DNA of 38,337 nt from Bacteroidales bacterium (GTDB lineage Bacteria > Bacteroidota > Bacteroidia > Bacteroidales > Muribaculaceae): the NCBI GenBank assembly GCA_014800735.1, contig JAAVFP010000031.1, positions 45,685 to 84,021 of the forward strand. The letters are read 5' to 3'. This document shows positions 17,635 through 25,454 of the stretch, piece by piece. Within the stretch, counting starts at the first letter, position 1, and each line of letters opens with the position of its first letter. The position numbers and the translations under genes were made by a program. The notes beneath the pieces were generated by a model. That model saw only the letters and a list, made by a program, of their open reading frames with translations. It had not been told where the DNA came from and did not search any database.

Positions 17635-18342
17635 ATGACAAGAGGCAAAATTTATCTTTTTCCGTCCTTTCTGTCGCCTGTTCCGGCTGGCAATGTTTTG
17701 CCCGCGCTCAACCTTGAGTTGATGCGCGCGGTTCGCTATTTTGTGGTGGAGGATTTGCGCTCGGCGCGCCGTTTCCTCAAGGCCTGCGACCGCACCATTG
17801 TGATTGACGATCTCCACTTCGAACTCCTCAACGAGCACACGCGCCCCGAGGAAGTGGATGCCATGCTTGGCCCCGCCCTGGAGGGCCATGACATAGGCGT
17901 GATAAGCGAGGCCGGTTGCCCCGCCGTGGCCGACCCCGGTGCCGATCTGGTGGCCGCCGCCCAGCGACGCGGAATCCAGGTGGTGCCACTGGTGGGACCA
18001 TCCAGCATCCTGATGTCGCTGATGGGCTCCGGATTCAACGGCCAGAGCTTCACATTCCTGGGCTATCTGCCTGTGGACGCACGCCGCCGTGCCGACCGCC
18101 TGCGCGACATGGAGCGCGAAATCCGCCGCGACCGCCGCACCCAGATTTTCATCGAAACACCCTACCGCAACAACCGTCTGATTGCCGAACTGGCATCCTC
18201 GCTACCCGGCCAGATGCTGCTGTGTGTGGCTTCCGACATCACAGGCGAGCACCAGTCCATCATCACCCGCCCTCTGGCCGACTGGAAAAGAGCCTCCTAC
18301 GACTACGACAAACGTCCCACCATTTTCCTGCTCTACAGCTAA
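17635..18342 (+). CDS. RsmI-like SAM-dependent methyltransferase (tetrapyrrole methylase fold)
   Basis: A 235-aa protein of the tetrapyrrole-methylase fold, which includes RsmI, the 2'-O-methylase of C1402 in 16S rRNA. RsmI-like segments are VVEDLRSARRFLK (the family has AEDTR), GVISEAGCPAVADPG (the family has SDAGTP-x-x-DPG), VVPLVGPSSILMSLMGSGF, FTFLGYLP and TQIFIETPYRN. The N terminus is altered: KIYLFPSFLSPVPAGN replaces the common LY-V-TPIGNL, so the first SAM-loop is unusual. Many Bacteroidota carry a paralogue of this kind beside a true RsmI, so the target is uncertain. A metallohydrolase gene follows 18 nt later in a probable two-gene unit. Confidence 0.85.
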   Translation: MTRGKIYLFPSFLSPVPAGNVLPALNLELMRAVRYFVVEDLRSARRFLKACDRTIVIDDLHFELLNEHTRPEEVDAMLGPALEGHDIGVISEAGCPAVADPGADLVAAAQRRGIQVVPLVGPSSILMSLMGSGFNGQSFTFLGYLPVDARRRADRLRDMEREIRRDRRTQIFIETPYRNNRLIAELASSLPGQMLLCVASDITGEHQSIITRPLADWKRASYDYDKRPTIFLLYS

Positions 18343-18360
18343 TTATCACTCATCCGCACC

Positions 18361-19335
18361 ATGACCCGACACCGAAACAAACATACCGACGATGCCTTCT
18401 GGAGTAACCACCCGGGGCTCTTCGATACGTTCGATTCGGACGACGCCGATGCCCTCCTCTCCCCCATGGCCGACGAAGCCTTCGAGGCTCCGGAGCGCCT
18501 GCGGTTCATGTCGTTCGGCAGTGGGTCCAGCGGCAACTGCTCGTATATCGGCACCAGCTCATGCGGCCTGCTCATCGACGCCGGGGTCGACAATAACTTC
18601 GTCACCCAGCAGCTCCTCGCCAACAGCATCGACCTTGCCTCTATCCGCGGCATCCTGCTTACCCACGACCACGGCGACCACGTGCGCTACGCCTACGCCA
18701 TCCTGCGCCGCAACCAGCACATGCGCCTCTACGCTACCCCCAAGGCCCTGCAGGGCATCCTGCGCCGCCACAGCATGAGCCGCCGAATCGTGGACTACCA
18801 CACCCCGGTCTACAAGGAATTCCCATTCAAGGTCGGCCCACTCACCATAACGGCCTTCGAAACCAGCCACGACGGCACCGACAATGCCGGCTTCCACATC
18901 GAGGGCGCCGGAACATCCTTCGTGATCACCACCGACACAGGCACCGTCACCGCGCGTGCCGACCACTACATGCGCCTGGCCCGCAACCTGATGATCGAGG
19001 CGAACTATGACCTCGAAATGCTCCGCAACGGCCGCTACCCGCAATATCTCAAGGCACGCATCATGGGTACCTCGGGCCACCTCGACAATGCCGACACGGC
19101 TCGCTATCTGGCCACGATAGCTCCGGTCACCCAACTGCGCAACATCTTCCTGTGCCATCTTAGCCAGGATAACAACACGCCCCAGATTGCCATCAGCACT
19201 GTGCGCACGGCCCTCGAGGAGGCTCAGATGTCCATCACATCGTCCATCACTCCGAACCCCGACCCTACCTCGGACCGCATCCACCTGTCAGTGCTCCCCC
19301 GCACCGCCTGCACTCCACTGATTGTGCTCAAATAA
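18361..19335 (+). CDS. MBL-fold metallohydrolase (YycJ/WalJ-like)
   Basis: A 324-aa protein. The first ~47 residues are a polar, acidic extension (FDTFDSDDADALLSP) that typical members lack. The core starts at LRFMSFGSGSSGNCSYIG, characteristic of the YycJ branch, followed by LLIDAG and the zinc motif THDHGDHV near residue 101, then ETSHDG, TDTG, EANYD and the late histidine in FLCHLSQDN. YycJ-type enzymes are thought to be DNA/RNA exonucleases involved in mismatch repair and cell-wall homeostasis; the exact substrate here is inference. It lies 18 nt after the RsmI-like gene. A small hairpin follows its stop. Confidence 0.9.
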   Translation: MTRHRNKHTDDAFWSNHPGLFDTFDSDDADALLSPMADEAFEAPERLRFMSFGSGSSGNCSYIGTSSCGLLIDAGVDNNFVTQQLLANSIDLASIRGILLTHDHGDHVRYAYAILRRNQHMRLYATPKALQGILRRHSMSRRIVDYHTPVYKEFPFKVGPLTITAFETSHDGTDNAGFHIEGAGTSFVITTDTGTVTARADHYMRLARNLMIEANYDLEMLRNGRYPQYLKARIMGTSGHLDNADTARYLATIAPVTQLRNIFLCHLSQDNNTPQIAISTVRTALEEAQMSITSSITPNPDPTSDRIHLSVLPRTACTPLIVLK

Positions 19336-19344
19336 TCCCATTGT

Positions 19345-19364
19345 ACCTAAGGCACTTAGGTTTT
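19345..19364 (+). terminator. Short hairpin with T4 after the metallohydrolase gene
   Basis: ACCTAAG-GCA-CTTAGGT (19345-19361) forms a 7-bp stem with a 3-nt loop and runs into TTTT, 10 nt after the stop codon. The stem is short, so termination may be partial. Confidence 0.45.
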
Positions 19365-20060
19365 GGACCAAAGAACCACAGAACTATAGTTTTTTAGAAC
19401 AAGAGCGGCAGAGTCGCCCCGTAACGATAAACCCATAACGCTTGCGCAGACGTAGTGACGTGCCTTTGGCACGTTGGCGATAACACGCTTACTACCAGCG
19501 TCAAACTAATTGAAAGCGGCGGAGCCGATAACACTCGGATTCCAACCCACACGTGCCAAAGGCACGTCCCTACAAACACGCATACCGAAAAAGCGGCGGA
19601 GCCGCGCCGTAGCGACAAAAAGCGCACAAGAGGAATGTAGGGACGTGCACACCGAAAAAGCGGCGGCGGCGCACCGTAGCGAAAAAGCGCACAAGAGGAA
19701 TGTAGGGACGTGCCTTTGGCACGTAGCCGTAACACCCTGATGCTCACCCACACGTGCCAAAGGCAAGTCCCTACAAACGCGCACACCGAAAAAGCGGCGG
19801 AGCCGCGCCGTATCGACAAAAAGCACACAAGAGGAATGTAGGGACGTGCCTTTGGCACGTGGGCGGAACACCCTGATTCTCACGCACACGTGCCAAAGGC
19901 ACGTCCCTACAAATACACGCCGAAAAAGCGGCGGCGGCGCACCGTAGCGAAAAAGCGCACAAGAGGAATGTAGGGACGTGCCTTTGGCACGTGGGCAGAA
20001 CACCCTGATGCTCACCCACACGTGCCAAAGGCACGTCCCTACAAATACACGCCGAAAAAG
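19365..20060. repeat. Array of REP-like palindromes (BIME-type) between convergent genes
   Basis: Eight full copies of the palindrome ACGTGCC-TTT-GGCACGT start at 19458, 19551, 19708, 19752, 19844, 19888, 19976 and 20020, and a half copy stands at 19643. The last six form three head-to-head pairs with a constant offset of 44 bp; the pairs recur every 132-136 bp. Pairs are separated by GC-rich spacers of a shared type containing GCGGCGGAGCCGC or GCGGCGGCGGCGC and then GCGCACAAGAGGAATG. The copy at 19752 has one mismatch in its right arm. An AT-rich element of the ACCACAGAACTATAG type precedes the array (19365-19400). The long open frames that cross the array are by-products of the repeats. No protein gene is supported in 19336-20150. 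Confidence 0.92.
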
Positions 20061-20072
20061 CGACAAACGCGA

Positions 20073-20119
20073 TAACAAGAAACCCCACACCCGGCGCCCA
20101 AAAACGCGGCGTGTGGGGT
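20073..20119 (-). terminator. Terminator of the five-gene exported-protein operon
   Basis: On the minus strand, arms of at least 9 bp (ACCCCACAC at 20082-20090 against GTGTGGGGT at 20111-20119, extended by 3 bp through a bulge) are followed by TTTCTTGTT. It begins 31 bp after the stop of the last lipoprotein gene. Confidence 0.65.
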
Positions 20120-20150
20120 GGGTAACAACATCTCGTTAGTACTCAAAATA

Positions 20151-20972
20151 TCATTTCGGAGCCTGATACCCCGGATTTCCTATGAACCGCTCATGGTTCT
20201 CACGCCAAAAATCCGTGTCGAGGATTTCCTCAGGGATAGGTATATCATTATACTGCAGATTGGGGAGCGCGTAATTATCTGACATCCATGTCTCCCAACC
20301 GCCATCAAGACCTGTGAATTTATTGTGACTTAAATCCACAGGGGTTATAAATCGCCTGAACTGTGCGTCTACATTGCCATCCAACTGATTATTGGATATA
20401 TCCACAATTGAAGTATAGTAAACCATAGCATTCATGTAATTGACATCAAGCCAATGTACTACAATTTTTTCGAATGCAGGAAGTACATTCGTCGTATCCC
20501 ATTTTCTATCAACTACATTAATGTATCCCGGTACCTCAGGATTAATCTTATCGACTAATATTGAGTCGCAGCCGTATGGAATACACCCGGGCCTAAAAGT
20601 TGCACCGGGACATGCGTACAATTTAAAATCCCTAACATTCTTAAGCAGACCTAAATATCCGTCCATCGGGTCGCTCGGTTCGGTGATGTAGAGAGTCAGT
20701 GCACCGACCACAAGATATGGGGTATTCGTGTCCGTGTCAACGATAGTATCAAGTTCGATATTACCTTTCCACGAGGAGCGATCGGCCATAGACCACGGAT
20801 GCGGATAATCCGTAGATTCTGTGTTAAAGTTCGCAGAGATATAGCTCAGTGCCAACGAGTCCATCGGCAATAGATAAATCTCAGGCTGCGCCGTTGGCTC
20901 ATCGTCCTTGCTGTGACAGCCCCACGCCGCGGCCATCAGTAAGGGCAGGAATACCAATAGTATATTTTTCAT
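20151..20972 (-). CDS. LRR-like lipoprotein, cassette copy 1
   Basis: A 273-aa predicted lipoprotein. The lipobox is A-W-G-C with Cys19, followed by HSKDDEP, which fits the Bacteroidetes surface-export signal. An N-terminal domain (about 30-165) has four cysteines in YACPG, CIPYGC and nearby. Then come leucine-rich-repeat-like turns: IVDISNNQLDG and PVDLSHNKFTG, about residues 190-225, and a tail IPIPEEIL...FWRENHE ending GNPGYQAPK. It is a clear paralogue of the protein at 22781-23623; the last nine residues are identical. Its first 74 nt overlap the end of the upstream 613-aa gene in another frame. It is the last gene of the operon. Function is unknown; a surface binding role is inference. 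Confidence 0.85.
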   Translation of the reverse strand: MKNILLVFLPLLMAAAWGCHSKDDEPTAQPEIYLLPMDSLALSYISANFNTESTDYPHPWSMADRSSWKGNIELDTIVDTDTNTPYLVVGALTLYITEPSDPMDGYLGLLKNVRDFKLYACPGATFRPGCIPYGCDSILVDKINPEVPGYINVVDRKWDTTNVLPAFEKIVVHWLDVNYMNAMVYYTSIVDISNNQLDGNVDAQFRRFITPVDLSHNKFTGLDGGWETWMSDNYALPNLQYNDIPIPEEILDTDFWRENHERFIGNPGYQAPK

Positions 20973-22740
20973 CGGGAATTGGGTTTACTCTGAGATATGG
21001 GTTATAGTTAGAGGATGTTATCAGGTACGTTTGTGGCGGTGCATTTACAACTGATTCGTTAAGCGGAGTATAATTATATTTGTATTCCACATTATAAACG
21101 CGTGATTCAGTGAACTCCTGTTGCTTATTGCCATAATTCATAGTCCAGGTCACAATCACTGCTACGGCACGATAACCACTCGCGTTAGTTCCCCAATCGT
21201 AATAGAATTGCGTATTCTCATTGATATCCACATCATAAGGAATATCATATACTAAGCCTCTTATCGGCTGAGTAGCATTAAAACTGATACCGTAGGTACG
21301 TATGCCGTCCTGATTATAAATCAAGTTGCTGTTGTTATAGTTGAACGGATTAGGTTTGTTAACCGAAAGTGTTCTATTACCACCAACTACATCAAGCATT
21401 GCAGTCTTTACCGAGTACGAGACTACGTAGGGTTTGATGTCTGGATTGAATTCAATTTGAATATCACTCTCTGTCATTTCAGGTAAATGAACTATTCCAT
21501 TTATATCAAAATTATGAGGATCTTCGTTCGGGAGGGGTTCATAATTTTCAATTTTAGAATAGCGGCAGTAACTGATAGTAGGCATTTTCTTGAGATTCCA
21601 GACTCCTAAGTGAATCTCCGAGCCTTGTTCTTTTGCAAGACTCGCTATCTTGTTCGATGAGACACCATTCTTAGAAAGAATAGCGTTCAAATCAAAAGTA
21701 AACTCCTTAACACTCGAAAGGAGGTGGGTCTCTCCATTTCCTGCTATCTTAACTGAACCAACAGAACTAAGCGATACCTCGGATACAGTCACCTTCGGTT
21801 TTGAAAATGCTTTAAAGATGAAGCCTAAACCATCTGTCACAGCAGCTGCGATATTACCGGAAACAACTTTACTAACAATATTCCCTAAGTCAATACCAAC
21901 GAAGCTCTTCTTTGGAAGTTTGCCAGCAACTTTATTTCCGAAATTCTTTGCTTCGTCACCCGCGGCGGATAATAGTGCTTGCGTAGTTGGATTATCCATT
22001 AATACATTGGATAAACCATTCACTGTTGTAATTTGACCTGTTATCTGTGAAGAAGTAGTGCCATAGAAATTGAAATCAGAGTATACAGTATTATATGCTC
22101 CAATAGTGATGTTGTTGGAGCTGATTTGTGGATGATACTCACTCACATGCATTTCAAACCCGTTCCATCCATTAGGAAGATAGGAAGCTCCAACGGTTGC
22201 GTTTTCTAACATTACGGAGTGGGTTGAGTATTGGTTACTTCCATTAATTGGACTTGAGAAGTAATCGTAGTGAGAAAATAGAGGTTGACATACATTGTCT
22301 GTTGTGGACTTCACGTCCCAGACAGTTCTCGTTCCTTTATCCTCGGTATGAGAATAGTAAAAGAACTTCATCATACCCGTGCACTTATTATAGAAGCACA
22401 TATAATTAAGATCCGGGTCGGTGGTAAGATCTGCAAATGTATGGAAAAGCATTATCCAGCCATCTGCTTTCTTAATATCCTTTGCGAAAGTTTCCTCAAG
22501 GCCTGAGTTTGTCACTGGCGACCATGGAGTCGCAACTGAAATCTTCGTACCTTGCTTTCCTAGAATCTGTATAGTACTACAAGACTCCCAGTTGGTTAGT
22601 AGAGTTGGATTTACGGTTGTCGATGCTCGCGACTGAACATCGGTTTTCGGAGTTGGAACCTGCGGTTCGATGTCCTCGCTGCTGCATGAAGCCGTAACAA
22701 GGACAAGCACTCCAAATAGAAATCTTAATATATTCTTCAT
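20899..22740 (-). CDS. Large predicted lipoprotein of unrecognised family, cassette copy 1
   Basis: A 613-aa predicted lipoprotein (lipobox T-A-S-C, Cys19, followed by SSEDIEP, a probable surface-export signal). I do not recognise a named domain. An N-terminal domain (about 45-250) contains NPTLLTNWES, DGWIMLFHTF, YMCFYNK-TGM and NGWNGFEMHVSEY. A linker rich in small residues (about 255-325, LPKKSFVGIDLGNIVS, GLGFIFKAF) looks amphipathic. A beta-rich C-terminal part (about 330-590) includes IEFNPDIKPYVVSY and QFYYDWGTNASGYRAVAV. It is a paralogue of the 612-aa protein at 23559-25397, aligning end to end. The gene starts 40 nt after the previous LRR lipoprotein gene and overlaps the next by 74 nt. 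AT-rich relative to the core genes. Confidence 0.85.
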   Translation of the reverse strand: MKNILRFLFGVLVLVTASCSSEDIEPQVPTPKTDVQSRASTTVNPTLLTNWESCSTIQILGKQGTKISVATPWSPVTNSGLEETFAKDIKKADGWIMLFHTFADLTTDPDLNYMCFYNKCTGMMKFFYYSHTEDKGTRTVWDVKSTTDNVCQPLFSHYDYFSSPINGSNQYSTHSVMLENATVGASYLPNGWNGFEMHVSEYHPQISSNNITIGAYNTVYSDFNFYGTTSSQITGQITTVNGLSNVLMDNPTTQALLSAAGDEAKNFGNKVAGKLPKKSFVGIDLGNIVSKVVSGNIAAAVTDGLGFIFKAFSKPKVTVSEVSLSSVGSVKIAGNGETHLLSSVKEFTFDLNAILSKNGVSSNKIASLAKEQGSEIHLGVWNLKKMPTISYCRYSKIENYEPLPNEDPHNFDINGIVHLPEMTESDIQIEFNPDIKPYVVSYSVKTAMLDVVGGNRTLSVNKPNPFNYNNSNLIYNQDGIRTYGISFNATQPIRGLVYDIPYDVDINENTQFYYDWGTNASGYRAVAVIVTWTMNYGNKQQEFTESRVYNVEYKYNYTPLNESVVNAPPQTYLITSSNYNPYLRVNPIPDEKYTIGIPALTDGRGVGLSQQGR

Positions 22741-22780
22741 TGTTGTTAATTCTTTATTTTTGTTGTTTATTCTGAAATAG

Positions 22781-23623
22781 TCATTTCGGAGCCTGATAGC
22801 CGGGATTTCCTATGAACAGCTCGTGGTTCTTGCGCCAAAAATCGGTAGCAAGGATTTCCTCGGGTATTGGGATTTCGTTGTATTGCAGATTCGGAATCGT
22901 GCGGTTATACCACGTTTCCCATCCATAGTCGAAACCAGTGAATTGGTTGTGACTCAGATTAGCCGTATAGAGCAGATTTTCAAACATCACACCTACATCA
23001 TCCTTCAATTGGTTATTGGATAAATCTACAATAGCATCATATTTGAGTATCGCACTTATATACTGCATATCGGTGCCATGAATTGTTAATTTAGAAAACA
23101 ACCAACGGTCAGGCGACATACCTGTTACATACCATATCCCGTCAGGAACTACATTGATATATCCCTGAGAATCAGGATTAATTTTATCAATTAGAACCGA
23201 ATCGCATCCAGTAGGCACACAGCCTCCATCCACAATAGCACCCGGGCAAGCATAAAGTTTAAACGACTTTACATGTTCAAGTTCACTAATCCAATTGGTC
23301 ATAACATCTGTTTGACCCGGTTCAGGAATATAGAGCGTAAGAGCACTAACGACCAGTACTTTTCTATCTATTTCAAAATCAAAAATTGTGTCAAGTTCGA
23401 TCGATCCTTTCCACGAACTCCGGTCAGAAACCGACCACGGATATGGGTAATCCGTGGATTCGGTTTTGAACGATTGGGATATATGGCATAGGGCGACTGA
23501 ATCAGATTCTAACAAGTGTATCACTCCGTCCTCTACCAAGTTAGGTGCAGAGTCATCGTTACAGCTCCATGCCATTACTATAAGTAAAGGTAGGAGTATC
23601 AAGAGTATATTTTTCATCCGCAT
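22781..23623 (-). CDS. LRR-like lipoprotein, cassette copy 2
   Basis: A 280-aa predicted lipoprotein, paralogous along its length to the protein at 20151-20972. The lipobox is A-W-S-C followed by NDDSAPN. Shared segments include TESTDYPYPWS, DRSSWKG, LYACPGA, CVPTGCDSVLIDKINP and GYINVV. LRR-like turns read IVDLSNNQL and TANLSHNQFTG. The tail has IPNLQYNEIPIPEEIL and ends GNPGYQAPK. There are two possible ATG starts, 23623 and 23617; the second gives MKNILL and aligns exactly with the start of the copy-1 protein. The first is in a more AT-rich context. Either way the start lies inside the end of the upstream 612-aa gene. Confidence 0.85.
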   Translation of the reverse strand: MRMKNILLILLPLLIVMAWSCNDDSAPNLVEDGVIHLLESDSVALCHISQSFKTESTDYPYPWSVSDRSSWKGSIELDTIFDFEIDRKVLVVSALTLYIPEPGQTDVMTNWISELEHVKSFKLYACPGAIVDGGCVPTGCDSVLIDKINPDSQGYINVVPDGIWYVTGMSPDRWLFSKLTIHGTDMQYISAILKYDAIVDLSNNQLKDDVGVMFENLLYTANLSHNQFTGFDYGWETWYNRTIPNLQYNEIPIPEEILATDFWRKNHELFIGNPGYQAPK

Positions 23624-25397
23624 TATACTTATAACCGCTGTAACTAATGAAATTAGACTCGTCTAAGAGATAACTGGAAGGAGGATTGTTCACCACCCAC
23701 ATGCTCGGAGACGTTGGACTTATTTTATATGTAACATCGTACACACGCGATTCAGTAAATGATTGCGTTTTCGAACCATATTTAACTGTCCATGTTACAA
23801 TTACTGACACAGCACGATTACCTGTTACGTTGGTTCCCCAATCGTAGTACAGCTGCGTGCTTTCATCCACAGAAGCCCCTCCAGTATCAGGAATAAAACC
23901 AGCTAAACTCTGAATCTGCCCAGAGGATATACCATAAATCGTAACATTATCTTGTGTCGCAATTTTGTTATCTGTATTGATTGCAAATCTCTTTCCACTT
24001 GAACTTACGCTTCTATTACCTCCATTAACATCTAATATAGCGGTTTGAATATTCCAGGAAGTTATGTAAGGCTTTATATCTGGGTTGAATTCGATTTCAA
24101 CATCACCAATGTAGCAATCAGGTTGTTCAACAAAGCCATTGACATCAAAAGTTGTAGGAGCTTGCCCTGGGATACCGGCAAGATTTTCAACCTTTGAGTA
24201 CCTAGAATAGTAAAGTGTTGGAGTATATTTGAGATTCCAAATACCAAGTTCAACGTTATTACTTCGTTCAACTGCAAGAGTTGCAAAATTATTCTCAGAG
24301 GACCTTGTAGAGCCAGCAGTGAGTATCTCATTCAAATTAATTGTAATCGGTTCAACTCCCGATACATAGTAAGTCTTTCCTTCTCCTTCCATTTTAACTG
24401 TACCTTCGGTTCTGAGTGAAACTTCTGAAACAGTTGTCTTAGGCTTAATAAAAGACTTAAAGATGAAACCCAAGCCTTTAGTGACTGCACTTACTACATT
24501 CCCAGAACTTATCGTTGAAACAACTTCACTCAGATTAATGCCTAAGAAACTCTTTTTGGGTAGAGTGGGGCCAATTTTTTTTGCTAAATATTCTGCACCT
24601 TCACCAATTCCGGTTAAAGCCGCTTTTGTATCTTTATTAGAAGTTAGAGTGTTGACAGAACCATTGATTGTAGTGATGGTTCCGGTGGTTGTAGACTCTG
24701 TAATGCCGTTAAACTTATAGTCACTGTAAACTGTATTATAAGCGCCAATTTTAATTGAACCCGAAGCTACTTGTGAACGATACTCACTTAAATGAAATTG
24801 GAAGCCATTCCATCCTTTGTGTAATATAGTTTCATTATCTGTCTCATTATCAAGCGTTATGGCATAAGTAGCGTATTTGATATTTCCATTCGTTGGGTTG
24901 GAAAAGTAATCATAGTTTGCAAACATAGCCTGCGCTGTTTTCCCATCGGCAGATCTAACATCCCACACAGTACGAGTGCCCTTGTCCTCCTCAAATACGT
25001 AGTAGAATATTTTAATCATTCCCGAGAAACGATTATAGAAGCACATGTAGGTTTGATTAGGGTCACGGTAGCGATCTACAAAAGTATGGAAAAGCATAAC
25101 CCAACCGTCCTCTTTTTTCACATCACTCGCAAAATCGCTGTTCAGCCAGGTAGAAGTACCAGATTTCCATGGAGGAGTAGCTTTAATGCATACTCCGGAA
25201 GGATTGTACATTACGATGGCATCAAGCGATTCCCAATTAGTGAGCAACTGAGGATTGGTATTCGATTGAGTGGGCGGAGTGGTAGCGCGCGACAACACGG
25301 GGTTATCGGGCACCTGAGGCCCGATGTCCTCGCTGCTGCATGCAGCCGTTACGAGGGAAAGCACTCCGATGATGAAGAAAAATAGTTTTTTCGTCAT
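23559..25397 (-). CDS. Large predicted lipoprotein of unrecognised family, cassette copy 2
   Basis: A 612-aa predicted lipoprotein (lipobox T-A-A-C, Cys19, followed by SSEDIGPQ). It is collinear with the 613-aa protein at 20899-22740. Shared blocks include LLTNWES, DGWVMLFHTFVD, DKGTRTVWDV, YFSNPTNG against YFSSPING, WNGFQFHLSEY, GAYNTVYSDYKF, LPKKSF, TVSEVSL, IEFNPDIKPY, GGNRSVS, YYDWGTNVTGNRAVSVIVTW and FTESRVYDV. By eye about half the residues match. I do not recognise a named domain. It starts 57 nt after the small secreted-protein gene and overlaps the following LRR lipoprotein gene by 65 nt. Export to the cell surface is inferred from the acidic residues behind the lipidated cysteine. 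Confidence 0.85.
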   Translation of the reverse strand: MTKKLFFFIIGVLSLVTAACSSEDIGPQVPDNPVLSRATTPPTQSNTNPQLLTNWESLDAIVMYNPSGVCIKATPPWKSGTSTWLNSDFASDVKKEDGWVMLFHTFVDRYRDPNQTYMCFYNRFSGMIKIFYYVFEEDKGTRTVWDVRSADGKTAQAMFANYDYFSNPTNGNIKYATYAITLDNETDNETILHKGWNGFQFHLSEYRSQVASGSIKIGAYNTVYSDYKFNGITESTTTGTITTINGSVNTLTSNKDTKAALTGIGEGAEYLAKKIGPTLPKKSFLGINLSEVVSTISSGNVVSAVTKGLGFIFKSFIKPKTTVSEVSLRTEGTVKMEGEGKTYYVSGVEPITINLNEILTAGSTRSSENNFATLAVERSNNVELGIWNLKYTPTLYYSRYSKVENLAGIPGQAPTTFDVNGFVEQPDCYIGDVEIEFNPDIKPYITSWNIQTAILDVNGGNRSVSSSGKRFAINTDNKIATQDNVTIYGISSGQIQSLAGFIPDTGGASVDESTQLYYDWGTNVTGNRAVSVIVTWTVKYGSKTQSFTESRVYDVTYKISPTSPSMWVVNNPPSSYLLDESNFISYSGYKYNADEKYTLDTPTFTYSNGMEL

Positions 25398-25454
25398 AAC
25401 TGGTTTGTAAATAGTTGTTATTAATTAAGGGTTAGTTAGTATGAATGCTTATCG

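Noticed and set aside
19440-20060. CRISPR array
   Set aside because: The repeats are long palindromic pairs with similar, not unique, spacers of uneven length, and there are no cas genes.
19394-20090. Long minus-strand open frames across the repeat array, with recurring RDVPLARV and TFLLCAF-like segments
   Set aside because: They translate the palindromes and spacers of the array. Their internal repeats mirror the DNA period, and they carry no domain, leader or codon bias of their own.
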